DNA of 64,000 bases from Acanthopleuribacter pedis (GTDB taxonomy: Bacteria > Acidobacteriota > Holophagae > Acanthopleuribacterales > Acanthopleuribacteraceae), in assembly GCF_017377855.1 (NCBI RefSeq), contig NZ_JAFREP010000002.1, forward strand, positions 372,001 to 436,000, written 5' to 3'. The notes beneath the pieces are model-generated. The model made no database searches, was not told where the DNA came from, and worked only from the letters and a program-made list of their open reading frames with translations. How positions within the stretch are numbered: position 1 is the first letter of the stretch; the number at the start of each line of letters is the position of its first letter. The translations under genes and the position numbers were made by a program. Of the stretch, positions 34,884 to 44,397 are shown piece by piece.

Positions 34884-35555
34884 ATGACATGGTGGTTGGG
34901 TTTGATCGTGGTTCCCCTGGCGGGTTATTTGGTGGGCAGTGTGCCGACCGCGCTTTGGGTCGGGCGGCTTCTGCGTGGGGTCGACATTCGCGATCATGGC
35001 AGCGGTAATGCCGGCGCGACCAATGCCTTGCGTGTGTTCGGTTGGAAAATCGGCCTTTTTGTCCTTTTGGTGGACATGGGCAAGGGTTTTGTCGCTTGTT
35101 GGTGGTTATGGCGACTGGGACCTTTGCTGTCGCCCGCGTTTGAACTGCTTTCCGTCAGTTGGCAACTGATCGCCGGCTTTGCCGCGGTGCTGGGTCATAT
35201 CTTTTCCGTGTTCGCCGGCTTTCGCGGTGGCAAAGGTGTCGGGACCGCCGCGGGGATGTTCCTCGCCTTGCTGCCCGTTCAGACCGCGCTGGTGATTCTT
35301 TTGTTCGTCTTGGTCACTTGGCGCTTTCGCTGGGTTTCGCTGGGCTCCCTTTCCGCCGCGGCAACCTTGCCGCTTTTGGTTTGGGTAAGTGCACGCTGGG
35401 CCGCCGCGCCGATTCCCGCGCCCTTGGTATGGACCACCACGGGGGTCGCCTTGCTCATCTTTGCCGCCCACCACCAGAATATCCGGCGCTTGCGCCAGGG
35501 CCGCGAGCCGCGTTTGGGTGAGGAACCGCAAAAAAAGGGGCGTGCCGGGTCGTGA
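34884..35555 (+). CDS. plsY: Acyl-phosphate:glycerol-3-phosphate acyltransferase PlsY
   Basis: 223 aa, start at 34884 with GAGGAAGG upstream. A polytopic inner-membrane enzyme that moves an acyl group from acyl phosphate to glycerol-3-phosphate in phospholipid synthesis. It has the N-terminal G-S-V-P-T-A motif, the loop G-S-G-N-A-G-A-T-N-A-L-R near 43-54 and the second motif H-I-F-S-V-F-A-G-F-R-G-G-K-G-V near 107-121. The C-terminus (R-Q-G-R-E-P-R) is slightly longer than usual. No partner plsX is in the window. Confidence 0.95.
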   Translation: MTWWLGLIVVPLAGYLVGSVPTALWVGRLLRGVDIRDHGSGNAGATNALRVFGWKIGLFVLLVDMGKGFVACWWLWRLGPLLSPAFELLSVSWQLIAGFAAVLGHIFSVFAGFRGGKGVGTAAGMFLALLPVQTALVILLFVLVTWRFRWVSLGSLSAAATLPLLVWVSARWAAAPIPAPLVWTTTGVALLIFAAHHQNIRRLRQGREPRLGEEPQKKGRAGS

Positions 35556-35649
35556 CGCCGGCACCCCAACGCGTGCTGTGCCCGCCGTGTGTCCCGATGG
35601 CGGTGCACACGGCTGACGATGCGAATCGGTCCCAGGGATGGGGGATGCT

Positions 35650-36453
35650 TTAGTTCAGCAGGCTGAGCACCGACTGGGTCGACTGGTTGGCCTGGGCCAA
35701 TGCCGAAACCCCGGTTTGGTTGAGTACCTGGAACTTGGTAAGGTTGACCACCTCTTGGGCGATATCCGCGTCGCGAATCTGACTTTCCGCCGCCGTGATG
35801 TTTTCAATCGAAATCCCAATACTGTTAATCAAGGTGTTGAGACGCTGGGATTTTGCGCCTAAAGAACCGCTGTTGGCCGAAATTTGTTCAATGGCCGCGG
35901 TGACCTGACTCAGCACGGTGCCTGCCGCCGTGGAGGTGATCAAGTTGGCGGTGAGGCCGAGGTTGGTCGCGTCGATGGGAATCGTCGAAATGGAAATGAC
36001 CTCGGTCGCGCGTTCACCGACGCGCACTGAAAATTGTTGACCGAAGACGCTGGTCCCGTCGAAGCGGGTGTCTGAATCAAGGGCTGTCAAAGCGCCCTGG
36101 ATTTCCACCCATTCCTGGTTGAGGGCAATACGACCGGCTGAAGATGTGGTGCCGGAAGCCGCCTGTTCCGCAATTTCCGCCGCCCGGGTGAGCAAGTTGG
36201 TTGCTTCCTCGTGGACCCCTTCCGCCGTGGCGATCCGGCCGTTGGCGTCGTTGGCGTTGCGGCGAGCTTGCCCCAAAATGCGAATATCGGCGCGTAAGTT
36301 GTTGGCGATTTGCAGGCCCGCGGCGTCGTCGGCCGCCTCGTTGATGCGACGACCGGTTGATAAACGGTTAATCGTTTGGTTCAAGCCGCGCTCGGAAATG
36401 CCGAGCCGGCGGGTTGCCTTAATCGAGGCAATGTTATTCAGAATCGAAGCCAT
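35650..36453 (-). CDS. fliC: Flagellin
   Basis: 267 aa, ATG at 36453 with GGGAGGAATTC upstream. The N-terminal D0/D1 region (I-L-N-N-I-A-S-I-K-A, then L-S-T-G-R-R-I-N-E-A-A-D-D-A-A-G-L) and C-terminal helix (Q-V-L-N-Q-T-G-V-S-A-L-A-Q-A-N) are well conserved. The variable D2/D3 part is almost absent, giving a short, plain filament subunit. No other flagellar gene is present here; the chaperone and cap genes must lie elsewhere. Confidence 0.97.
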   Translation of the reverse strand: MASILNNIASIKATRRLGISERGLNQTINRLSTGRRINEAADDAAGLQIANNLRADIRILGQARRNANDANGRIATAEGVHEEATNLLTRAAEIAEQAASGTTSSAGRIALNQEWVEIQGALTALDSDTRFDGTSVFGQQFSVRVGERATEVISISTIPIDATNLGLTANLITSTAAGTVLSQVTAAIEQISANSGSLGAKSQRLNTLINSIGISIENITAAESQIRDADIAQEVVNLTKFQVLNQTGVSALAQANQSTQSVLSLLN

Positions 36454-37011
36454 GAATTCCTCCCTGAGAGAAAAGCGTTGCGGTTCAAACGGATCGAAGA
36501 CCGTCCGGCAACAGCCGAAACCGCAAAAACATCCGTGTTCTGAGCGCAGTTTGGACAAGCCCTTGTCCTGGGATAACACCATCAAAACCAAAAGGTTGGC
36601 TTATAGGTTGCGCTCATTTTTCGCTCAGGTAGAAGCAATGGTGGTGCCAGAAATGCAAAGGCCTGGATCAGATAGGGTTAGGGCGAATAGGCGAAAATAG
36701 ACTATTGAAAACACACCACTTAGGGCACAATTTGCCGAGTGAAGGTGGGTCCGTTTCTCCCGATCGGCAACTTTTTCCGAGGCCCGTGGTGAAGCGGGTT
36801 CGCGAAGAAGCCGAACGCACCGGCGGGTTTTGTTTCGCCTTGCCTTCTCGTTGCGTGGTGGAACTTCAGCGCCTTCCTCGCGGTTTCCGCGAATCGAGCA
36901 AATCGCGCCTTCGGAAGGCGCGGGAAGTGGCGGTGCTTCCCTCTAATAAAATGGGAAGGGTAACCATGCATCGATTCGTTTTTTGGGTCATCTCAAGGGG
37001 GAGGCGCGTTT
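36454..37011. other. Intergenic region between flagellin and methyltransferase genes
   Basis: About 560 bp between divergent genes. It must contain the flagellin promoter, but I could not find a convincing sigma-28 or sigma-54 consensus. No supported gene or structured repeat is visible. Confidence 0.4.
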
Positions 37012-37980
37012 TTGTCTTTTTTTAATGAGCCTGTGCCGTGGGTTCGGGATCAACCCTTGATCGACATTCTTATTTGGTTAGAGCGGCAAAGCGCTACCCA
37101 CGCGACCGGCGCGCTTTTTCAATGTGTGGTTCCCAATCCTGATTGGGGTGCCGGTTGCTATCCCGGAGAAATTTACGAACGCGACGGTGAATACCTGTGT
37201 CATCGTGCCCTGCCGATTTGGTTCGAATTGGCGGAAAGGGTGGCGTGTCGGCTGCGGACGCCGCGGTGGCGCGCGGATGATTGGTTGGCACTGACCTTTG
37301 AGGTCTTGGATCCGCAAAAAGTGCCCCATTGGTTTGTGGGACCGCGCGCGGAAAAATATGAGCCGGGCACCGACTTCAGCAAAATTGTGCGTACGGAGGA
37401 ACCCACCTTCCTCCACCATTACTTGCATTTTATCCGACGTATTCCGAAACGAAACCCGACACGGGTTTTGTTGCTGGGGGTCGGCCAAGGTTGGGAAGTT
37501 GTCCCTTTTCTGCGGTGTTGGTCGCCGGACCGCCTGGCCGAAACCGAGTTAATCGGGATCGATCACGCCGCCCGTGCCGTTGCCGCGGCCCAAGCGCGCT
37601 TCGGTTCCCTCGGGCCTCGGTTCCTCGTCGCTGACTTGGGTGGCTTTGATTTTGCGACCCTGGGTGTGTTCGACGTCATCGTGGCGATCAATGTCCTGCA
37701 TAGCCCGGCCTTGGACGGCCACCGTATCCTGCACAGGCTGCTAACCCATCATTGCAGGCCCAACAGCCGCGTGCTTTTTGGCTTTCCCAACTGTCGTTAT
37801 CTGGACGGGGAGGTTCGTTACGGCACCAGGGTCGGGAAACAACGAGAAACCGAAATGACACCGTTGCTTCAAGAAGTGGGTTTCTACCGACGTACTTTGA
37901 TCAAACATCATTTCGATGTGAAGGTTCATGGAAAACACACGGTCTTAGTCGAGGGCACACGGAAGCAATTTGCGCGGTGA
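37012..37980 (+). CDS. Class I SAM-dependent methyltransferase-like protein
   Basis: 322 aa, TTG start with GGGGGAGG seven bases upstream. The C-terminal half has a Rossmann methyltransferase pattern: L-L-L-G-V-G-Q-G-W-E (motif I) near 158, a G-I-D-H acidic loop near 183, F-D-V-I-V-A-I-N-V-L-H near 223-233. The N-terminal 150 residues are unfamiliar and may bind the substrate. No neighbour points to a pathway. A bidirectional terminator follows at 38058-38082. Confidence 0.8.
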   Translation: MSFFNEPVPWVRDQPLIDILIWLERQSATHATGALFQCVVPNPDWGAGCYPGEIYERDGEYLCHRALPIWFELAERVACRLRTPRWRADDWLALTFEVLDPQKVPHWFVGPRAEKYEPGTDFSKIVRTEEPTFLHHYLHFIRRIPKRNPTRVLLLGVGQGWEVVPFLRCWSPDRLAETELIGIDHAARAVAAAQARFGSLGPRFLVADLGGFDFATLGVFDVIVAINVLHSPALDGHRILHRLLTHHCRPNSRVLFGFPNCRYLDGEVRYGTRVGKQRETEMTPLLQEVGFYRRTLIKHHFDVKVHGKHTVLVEGTRKQFAR

Positions 37981-38057
37981 AAGAGGTTGGTTATGCGAAA
38001 AGCGACCTAATTTTTGATGACACGGGTTGGATCGGTTTCCGGCTGGGGCCGGAACCT

Positions 38058-38082
38058 AAAAAAGCCGGGACGAACCCGGCTT
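38058..38082. terminator. Bidirectional Rho-independent terminator
   Basis: AAGCCGGG (38062-38069) and CCCGGCTT (38075-38082) form an 8-bp stem with loop ACGAA. Six A at 38058-38063 give a T-run on the minus strand for the small exported-protein gene; the plus strand has a weaker T-rich tail for the methyltransferase gene. Confidence 0.75.
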
Positions 38083-38154
38083 CCGTTTGGTCTTTTTTGA
38101 GGGGACAAGGCGTTTGCGGTGGGAAAGAAGAAGCGCCGGGTTCAGCCTGTTTCG

Positions 38155-38577
38155 TCACAGGGAGATTTTTGCGTTGAGTTCCTCGAAAGAGCCTTCGATC
38201 GTGTCGTTGTCTGAGTGAAGCATCATCTGTTTGCGGAAAGCTACTTTAGAAAGGTATTTTACTGAAGCTTTGCTGGTGACAGCTTTGTTTTGGTCGTCGA
38301 CAAGGAAAATCGCGTCGACGTCCTTTTGGGCGAGAATCACACGGTTAACCACTTGGGAAATTTGGCGTGGGCTGTCGATCTGAACCAAAAACAAATGTGC
38401 TTGAGCGATTTGAGGAGGTACTTGTATTTGGGTGTTTTTGGGATTGTAGACGACCGCAACTTTCTTAATTTTGACATTGTTGTTCAAAATTTCGACCAAG
38501 TCGGCCGTGACATGTTCATTGGCCCAAGTGAAGCCGCCTGCGAGAAACAACAAGAGCGCGATGGTAGAACGGAACAT
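38155..38577 (-). CDS. Small exported hypothetical protein
   Basis: 140 aa with a signal peptide (first 19 residues, ending T-W-A). The mature part alternates strands and helices: V-A-V-V-Y-N-P-K-N-T near 41-50, then V-D-A-I-F-L-V-D-D-Q-N near 90-100, reminiscent of one Rossmann lobe of ABC-type binding proteins but far too short for one. I do not recognise a family. Monocistronic. Confidence 0.6.
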   Translation of the reverse strand: MFRSTIALLLFLAGGFTWANEHVTADLVEILNNNVKIKKVAVVYNPKNTQIQVPPQIAQAHLFLVQIDSPRQISQVVNRVILAQKDVDAIFLVDDQNKAVTSKASVKYLSKVAFRKQMMLHSDNDTIEGSFEELNAKISL

Positions 38578-38842
38578 AAAGCGGTGTGCCTCCGTAAGTA
38601 AGTTTCACCGTAACCCATTATAAACCGATGTTTTGTCGGGGATGTAACGGGTTTTAATTCATCTAGAAAAAATCATCAAACACTAACCGAAAATTCGGCA
38701 TTGAAGCTTTGTGATTGTTAATGGTTCGTGATGCTTTGGTATTTTGTGGTGGTGTATCCGGCTGATTGCGAAGGTTCATCTCCGCGTGTGTAGCCGCCCG
38801 CTGCACATGAATCATGTGTCGGGATACGGATGATTTGGCTGG

Positions 38843-38880
38843 AACCGAAGCGGCGTTTTTATCGCGCTTCTTAGGTTGAA
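38843..38880. repeat. Repeat family B, collapsed hairpin copy
   Basis: AACC-G-AAGCG (38843-38851) can pair with CGCTT-CTTA-GGTT on the right. The right arm 38861-38880 is identical over 20 bases to 5089-5108. It lies in a 650-bp gene-poor gap (38578-39235) in which I see nothing else. Confidence 0.5.
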
Positions 38881-39235
38881 GAAAACATTCGACGGGGCGT
38901 GGCCCAAAATAGGTCGAATCAGCCACGGTATGTGGTGAATCGTGATCCGCTCACAATCGAACCCAAGGATAACCGATTTTGGTTGGTAAGTCGAGTATCT
39001 GTTTTGTGAGCAGCGGGTCAGGCCCCTGTTTCACCCCGGCCGGTTGCATTGACCCGGCGCCCTTTATGGGCGGCGTGCCGTGCTTTTCGCGTCTGTTTCG
39101 TTTTGATGAGGCAAATGTTTGTTATCATGGTTTTGTTCATTCTCTTTTACCTGCCGCTTCTTTCTGCGATAATTCCTGGATTTCTTGAGCTTTGCTGCTG
39201 TGACGGCTCGCCTCGATCACCCAATGGAGGTCCCT

Positions 39236-40198
39236 TTGAAACGGCGCGACGAAACACCACCTGTTTTGTTATTTTTGGGTCTAGAAGATGAAACCATGCA
39301 GCCTTTTCTTGAATCGGTTCGCGAGGTTTATCAGGTCAAGGTCCTACAAGATGCGGCCGAGTTTTGCCCCGAAACCGCCGGGGCATATCGTGCCGATTTG
39401 GTCTTAATGCACCATGAAGACGGTGGTGGCACGGGTCTCCTGGAACGGGTGCAGCAGATTCGTTCGGTCAACCATTTTCTCGATATTCCCATTTTGGTCG
39501 TTACCGCGCGTGGGGACGGCGTGGACTACACCGCCTTGTTCGAAAGTGGGATCCGCGATGTCATCGAAAAACCCGTGATCATTCCGCCCGCCATGGCGCG
39601 ACTGCGTACCCATCTCGAATTGTTGTTTTTCCGCCGTCTGCTTCAAGAAGAAACCAATTTGGATGCGGTTACCGGTGTGATGAACCGACACACCCTGGAC
39701 GACCATTTACGCCGCGAATGGAGCCGGGCTCGCCGCAATCGCAAACCGGTTTCCCTGGTATTCATTTGTCTCGACTATTTCGAGAGTTTCGGCGCTTTGT
39801 ACGGCCGCCAACCCATGGCCGACTGTTTGCGTTTGGTGGCGGCGGGCTTGCAAACCATTGTCAAGCGGCCTGCTGATTTTGTCGCGCGTTATGAGGAAAA
39901 CACCTTTGTCACCTTGTTGCCCGAAACCGACGCCGAGGCCGCTTGCCAAATTGCGGAAGCCCTTCGCCGTAAAATCGAAGCCTTGGAGATTGACAACCGC
40001 AACGCCAAAACCGGAACCGGAACCATTACCGCCACGCTTGGGGTTGCCACCGGCATCCCGCGAGAAGACGGCGGGGACGCCCGAAAGCTGGTTCAACTGG
40101 GCCGTCAGGCGTTGGCCGAGGCACAGTCCCTGGGGAGCAACTGTATTGCAAGCTTTATCATGCCCAAGGATCACGCCGAGACCGATTCGGAGCCCTAG
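39236..40198 (+). CDS. Receiver-like/GGDEF protein with degenerate active site
   Basis: 320 aa from TTG 39236 (GGAGG five bases upstream); a TTG at 39185 is the alternative. The N-terminal 125 residues follow a receiver fold but the acceptor-region reads L-V-L-M-H-H-E-D-G, so phosphorylation is uncertain. The C-terminal GGDEF-like domain has L-D-A-V-T-G-V-M-N-R, but the signature G-G-(D/E)-E-F is replaced by E-E-N-T-F, which removes the GTP/metal site. It is probably not a diguanylate cyclase; it may bind nucleotide or protein partners. Confidence 0.85.
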   Translation: MKRRDETPPVLLFLGLEDETMQPFLESVREVYQVKVLQDAAEFCPETAGAYRADLVLMHHEDGGGTGLLERVQQIRSVNHFLDIPILVVTARGDGVDYTALFESGIRDVIEKPVIIPPAMARLRTHLELLFFRRLLQEETNLDAVTGVMNRHTLDDHLRREWSRARRNRKPVSLVFICLDYFESFGALYGRQPMADCLRLVAAGLQTIVKRPADFVARYEENTFVTLLPETDAEAACQIAEALRRKIEALEIDNRNAKTGTGTITATLGVATGIPREDGGDARKLVQLGRQALAEAQSLGSNCIASFIMPKDHAETDSEP

Positions 40199-40494
40199 CC
40201 GTTGCCTCACTTGCTGCTGAAAGTTTGCTCAAAAGGGGAAGCGCGTAGGGTGCCTTTGCTTTTGCCCAGTGTTTGGCGAGGCGGTATAATTCCGCCCTTC
40301 CCTGATGAAATTGCACCGGTGTTTCAAGCCAAGGCTTTGGACAGCCCGGCAACGCCGGCTATAATGAGCCACCAGCATGAAACACGAGACGGATCGTCAT
40401 GGGTTCCGCGGGGTGAAACGACACCCATTGCCAACTGCGCCTGCTGTTGACCGCGTGATTCACCTCGTGAACACCCTGTTTTTAAGGAAGATGC
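40199..40494. other. Short intergenic region before the FAD oxidase gene
   Basis: About 300 bp with no supported gene, no terminator-like hairpin and no repeat-family copy. Confidence 0.35.
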
Positions 40495-41802
40495 ATGACC
40501 GCGAAACCTCAGCGTATCGCTGTTGTCGGCAGCGGTATCGGTGGATTGGTGGCCGCTTGGATAACCAGTCGCCGCCACCACGTTACCCTCTACGAGGCCC
40601 ATCCCGCGCTAGGGATGGATGCCTTTGCCGCAACCTACGAATCTGATGGGAAGACGTACCGCACCGATGTGCCGATGCGGGTGTTTTTTGACGCTTATTA
40701 CCCACAAATCAGCCGCCTCTATAAAACCTTGGGCATTCAAAGTGATCCCATTAACTACGCCGCTTCCTTCACCAAAATGTATGGCGATCTGTATTTTCAG
40801 TACCGCAATTTGAACATGCTGGGCATGGCTGTTCCTTTTCTCTCGCTGCCCGGTCTGCTGAGTTCGGAATCTCGGCGCATTGGGCTTGATTTTTTGAAGC
40901 TCGTGCGTCGTATGACCAAAGATCTTGAAACAAAAGATTTGGATCATGTGACCCTCGAGGAATACCTGGCCGAAGTCGGTGTGTCGCGCGCCTTTTGTGA
41001 CAAATTTCTGTACCCCGCTTACGCGGGCATCTGCACCTGCTCCTACCAAAGCATGCGTCAATTCCCTGCATCCATCGTCATCGAGTACCTCAACAGCGGC
41101 ATTGTCACCACCAACGTGCGTCGCGTGCGGTATGGGACCAAAGATGTGGTCGCGCGTTTCACCGAGCACGTTAAAGAACTCAAGTTGAGCAACCCGGTCC
41201 AAGGAGTCCGGCGTCGCGAAGATCACGTTGAATTGGTTGAGGTTGACGGTACCCTTGCCCAATACGATCACGTCGTTTTTGCCACCCAGGCCAACCAGGC
41301 CGACAAAATTCTGGCTGATCAAAGCCCGGCCGAGCGCGCCTTTCTCAAGGCCTTTCATTACGAATCTTTCCCCGTGGTGATGCATACCGATACGCGATTG
41401 GCGCCGCGCGTCAAAGCCTATTGGTCGCCCGTGAATTACCTGCTCAAAGAGGGCAGCGACGCGCCGATGGCGACCATCTGGCTCAATGCCTGCCATGAGC
41501 GAATGGGCGGGAATACCCCGATTTTTCAAACCTGGAATCCGCTCATCGATCCCCTCGACGGGACCGTGATTTCACAAATGCGTTTCGAGCGGCCCCGCGT
41601 TGATCATGGTTCCCTTCAGGCTCTAAAAAGCTTGGACACCATGATGGCTGAACCCGACCGCCGCGTTTGGTTCTGTGGGTCCTATGCCCATCGCGGCATT
41701 CCCTTGTTGGAAAGTGGTGCGGTTTCCGCCATCCGTGTTGGCAAAAAACTCGGTTGTTCCTTGCCCGCGGGCGTGGAAACTGAGGAGACCTTGGCCGGTT
41801 AG
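40495..41802 (+). CDS. FAD-dependent amine-oxidase-like protein
   Basis: 435 aa. The N-terminus has the dinucleotide-binding V-V-G-S-G-I-G-G-L-V-A-A-W followed by an acidic end at Y-E-A-H; the C-terminus has a second FAD contact near W-F-C-G-S-Y-A-H-R-G-I-P-L-L-E-S-G. The middle, with Y-P-A-Y-A-G-I-C-T-C, resembles the flavoproteins often found beside cyclopropane fatty-acid synthases, but no such neighbour is here. AAGGAAG precedes the ATG. The next gene (cNMP-CPBP) follows after 63 bp, so they may be cotranscribed. Confidence 0.85.
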   Translation: MTAKPQRIAVVGSGIGGLVAAWITSRRHHVTLYEAHPALGMDAFAATYESDGKTYRTDVPMRVFFDAYYPQISRLYKTLGIQSDPINYAASFTKMYGDLYFQYRNLNMLGMAVPFLSLPGLLSSESRRIGLDFLKLVRRMTKDLETKDLDHVTLEEYLAEVGVSRAFCDKFLYPAYAGICTCSYQSMRQFPASIVIEYLNSGIVTTNVRRVRYGTKDVVARFTEHVKELKLSNPVQGVRRREDHVELVEVDGTLAQYDHVVFATQANQADKILADQSPAERAFLKAFHYESFPVVMHTDTRLAPRVKAYWSPVNYLLKEGSDAPMATIWLNACHERMGGNTPIFQTWNPLIDPLDGTVISQMRFERPRVDHGSLQALKSLDTMMAEPDRRVWFCGSYAHRGIPLLESGAVSAIRVGKKLGCSLPAGVETEETLAG

Positions 41803-41865
41803 GTTGCGGCGTTCTCGACCTCGACGTGGTTTTACCCCTTTCCCGTTGTATCTCGGAGACCTGTC

Positions 41866-42948
41866 ATGAAAAGTGAGTTGGTTCAAGTTGAACGCCTGCG
41901 CTGTTTCGAATGGGCACGCGATTTTAGTGATGACGAATTGCGGCTCCTGCTGCCGGCCATGCACGGGGAAGCCTACGCCCCCGGCGAGGTACTCGCGCGC
42001 GAAGGGGAGCACACCATGGAGTTGTTGCTCATTGAGCGTGGGTCTGTCTCTATTTCGAAAGGGATTGGCGGTGACACCGAGGCGCCCTACGTCTTGACCG
42101 AAATCGTTGCCCCGGCCACGCTGGGTGAATTGGCCTTTCTCGACCGCGCTCCCCGCACCGCGACCATTCGCGCTTTGGATGCGGTGCATCTCGTGCGCTT
42201 GGACCGTCCCGAGTTCGACGCTTTGGCGATCCCGCCGGCATTATGCGATAAGCTGACGGCCAGGTTGGGTTTAAATGTCATTCGCCACATCCGTTTAGCC
42301 GATTCTCGATTAATTGAACAAGTGGAATCACGGCGCCGGTTCGGGCACTTTGTCGTGATTGCCCTGCTCCTGGTGATGGGCCAAAACTACCTCACCGCCT
42401 ACCTGCACAAAATTTCCTCGGTTCTGCCGGCCTATGTCATTTCGGTGGTTGCCTTAGCCGCGGCAACCATCGCCTGTGTGATGATGATGCACCTTGTTCG
42501 CCGACCGCTGCAGTTTTTCGGCCTCACCACCGCGGGTTGGCTGCCTGCCGCACGGGAAGGTCTGCTCATCGCCTTTGTTCTGCTGGGTGCCTTTCAGTTC
42601 CTTTTTCCAGGTCGTCTTGCCGTTGTGTTTTCTGAGTTTGTTTTAACCTGGACAGGTTGCGCCTATTTTGTTTCGGCTTTTTTGCAGGAGTTTACCTTTC
42701 GCGGTGTCTATCAAACCGCGCTGCAGGAATTTTATGAAGATGCCAAGGGTACATGGGCTGTTCCGCTGACCGCGATGGCATTTGCCGGTGCACACGTGAT
42801 TCACAATGCGCGGCTTACCCTTGCTACCTTTGTCATTTCCTTTGTGTTGGGTTGGCTCTACATCCGCCATCGCAATTTGGTCGGCGTCACCCTACTCCAC
42901 TTTGTCATGGGTATTATGGCCGTCGCCCTGGGAATTCTCGACGCTTAG
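41866..42948 (+). CDS. Cyclic-nucleotide-binding domain fused to a CPBP membrane protease domain
   Basis: 360 aa, GGAGACC upstream. Residues 10-135 form a cNMP beta-roll (Y-A-P-G-E-V-L-A-R-E-G-E, L-G-E-L-A-F-L-D, R-T-A-T-I-R-A). Residues about 160-355 contain six or seven hydrophobic helices with CPBP motifs: Q-E-F-T-F-R-G-V (family E-E-x-x-x-R, here Q-E), A-F-A-G-A-H-V and L-L-H-F-V-M-G. CPBP proteins include CAAX-type proteases and bacteriocin-immunity proteins. The stop codon is the first base triplet of a family A repeat. Confidence 0.87.
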   Translation: MKSELVQVERLRCFEWARDFSDDELRLLLPAMHGEAYAPGEVLAREGEHTMELLLIERGSVSISKGIGGDTEAPYVLTEIVAPATLGELAFLDRAPRTATIRALDAVHLVRLDRPEFDALAIPPALCDKLTARLGLNVIRHIRLADSRLIEQVESRRRFGHFVVIALLLVMGQNYLTAYLHKISSVLPAYVISVVALAAATIACVMMMHLVRRPLQFFGLTTAGWLPAAREGLLIAFVLLGAFQFLFPGRLAVVFSEFVLTWTGCAYFVSAFLQEFTFRGVYQTALQEFYEDAKGTWAVPLTAMAFAGAHVIHNARLTLATFVISFVLGWLYIRHRNLVGVTLLHFVMGIMAVALGILDA

Positions 42949-43121
42949 CCCGCATTTCTCACAAAGGTTCGTCGTGAGAAGCTGAAAGCCTTGGGAGTAC
43001 GAAGATTGCGACCGAGAGACGGCATAGGCGTAGCAGCTGAGGCGAAGGCGGCTCGACCGAGTAACCGAAGTAATCGCATGGGTTGCCCCGTAGCAGAATC
43101 CCTTGGGAGAAATGCGGGTTA
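42946..43121. mobile_element. Repeat family A, full copy 3, inverted (176 bp)
   Basis: The left end TAGCCCGCATTTCTCACAAA and complemented right end TAACCCGCATTTCTCCCAAG bound a segment matching 29514-29721 in reverse complement (TTCGTCGTGAGAAGCTGAAAG, then GGCGAAGGCGGCTCGACCGA). The first three bases are the stop codon of the cNMP-CPBP gene. Confidence 0.72.
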
Positions 43122-43565
43122 GACCTTGGACGGATTCCGGTTTGTTGCTTTTTGGGGAGGGCGGGGTGCTTTTTTGGGAAATGCGTCTTTTTTCGTAACT
43201 TAGGGCCGTGGAATTTTCCTGCGCGTATTCGTGTTAGGATTGTGTGATGCATATCTCTTAATCCGCTGTTGGATGCGACCTGGGTATTTCATCCCACCTA
43301 CCGCGGTACGTTTGAAAGAGAAGCATTCTTTTTGGACTTAGATTCTTCCTTCTCGGCGAACCATGAGCCGAATTGAGGTTTGATCCGTTTTTTTCTTCGA
43401 TTCATTGATTTCTACTTTCGTTCACCCTTTACACCGTGTCGCCGCGGTTTTCGTGTGTTTCCGCCCCTTTTGGTGCCGTACCCTTTGTATCCAAGTTGCA
43501 ATGGATTTGTCGGGTGTATGGGTTTCGTGAAACCGGCGGCGTCTCGTCAGCGAATAGGAGTCCCT
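43122..43565. other. Intergenic region before a hypothetical gene
   Basis: About 440 bp. A longer in-frame extension of the next gene exists from 43380 but lacks a ribosome site and has unlikely composition. I see no repeat or terminator. Confidence 0.4.
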
Positions 43566-44030
43566 ATGGCGAATCAATGTATGTCTAGCAAAAACCCAAC
43601 CCTGCCCACCGCCGTGAAGACGCGGTCCCTGCGTTCCTCCCCGTCCCAGTGCCCACATGAATCAGATGTGGCGCAACCTTTTCAAACCCACCTTTTAGAA
43701 GTCGTCGCTCAGGAGACACGGCTGGTGCGACAGCACAGCGTTCAAGAATTGAACGCCCAAATTAGCTTGGCCGAGTTGTTTCTTGTTACCGTGAAAAATG
43801 CTGTTGAGACCGGTGAGTCAATCGGTTTTATCCCCGTTTTGGACCTGGTGCGACTGGATGATAATGTACGATTTCGCTTCGCGGAAGATTCGCGCGGCGC
43901 ATTAACCCCCGCCAAAGCGCGGGTCTTGCTTGAAGAATACATCCTGCTAAAACAGCGGGAAATCGCACGCTATCAAAACCCGATGAGCATCGCTTACAAC
44001 GCCTTAGCCGCATCTGGAAAATCCGTTTAA
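43566..44030 (+). CDS. Hypothetical protein
   Basis: 154 aa, ATG at 43566 with AGGAG six bases before. The first 45 residues are polar and probably disordered; the rest is helical with acidic stretches (A-Q-I-S-L-A-E-L-F-L-V-T-V-K-N-A-V) and an L-V-R-L-D-D-N-V-R-F-R-F-A-E-D strand pair. No membrane segment or signal. A strong terminator follows directly, so it is a single-gene unit. I do not recognise the family. Confidence 0.6.
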   Translation: MANQCMSSKNPTLPTAVKTRSLRSSPSQCPHESDVAQPFQTHLLEVVAQETRLVRQHSVQELNAQISLAELFLVTVKNAVETGESIGFIPVLDLVRLDDNVRFRFAEDSRGALTPAKARVLLEEYILLKQREIARYQNPMSIAYNALAASGKSV

Positions 44031-44054
44031 TCGCGGGGTTTTGCTTTTACTCGT

Positions 44055-44084
44055 AAAAAGCCTCCTTTTACAGGGAGGCTTTTT
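44055..44084. terminator. Strong Rho-independent terminator
   Basis: AAAAAGCCTCC (44055-44065) and GGAGGCTTTTT (44074-44084) form a perfect 11-bp stem with the T-run in the right arm and an A-run in the left, so it can act on both strands. It ends the hypothetical gene 25 bp upstream. Confidence 0.9.
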
Positions 44085-44397
44085 GTCTTTGGTGACTGGT
44101 GCTTCGCACCAAACGCAAAGAAGACTATTTGTCCTTTCTTGCGCTGTTTCATTGCTTGTATGGTTTCAATGGATGCTTGGTTTTTGTTTGTTGAATGCGA
44201 AATTTGGGTTTTGTAAATACCATTTACGGCCGATCTAATGTAAAGTCGGCACCTTTGCGTTCGTTTTTTTGGTTGACATTTTGATTGCATTTATTTTGTT
44301 TTGTGCCAGAATCGTGCTGTCCCCATCCCGGTTTTCGCGCTAACTGTGTCTTATTGTTGCGGTTTTAGCAGTCGAATTCTTTTGTGGAGGTCGATGT
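44085..44397. other. Leader region of the TPR gene
   Basis: AT-rich, no gene. TTGACA at 44273-44278 is a perfect -35 but no -10 stands at the right distance, so the promoter call is weak. Confidence 0.35.

Noticed and set aside
36454..37011. Sigma-28 or sigma-54 flagellin promoter
   Set aside because: GGTGCCAGAAATGCA near 36645 has sigma-54-like halves but in the wrong order for the flagellin strand, and no TAAA-N15-GCCGATAA match was seen.
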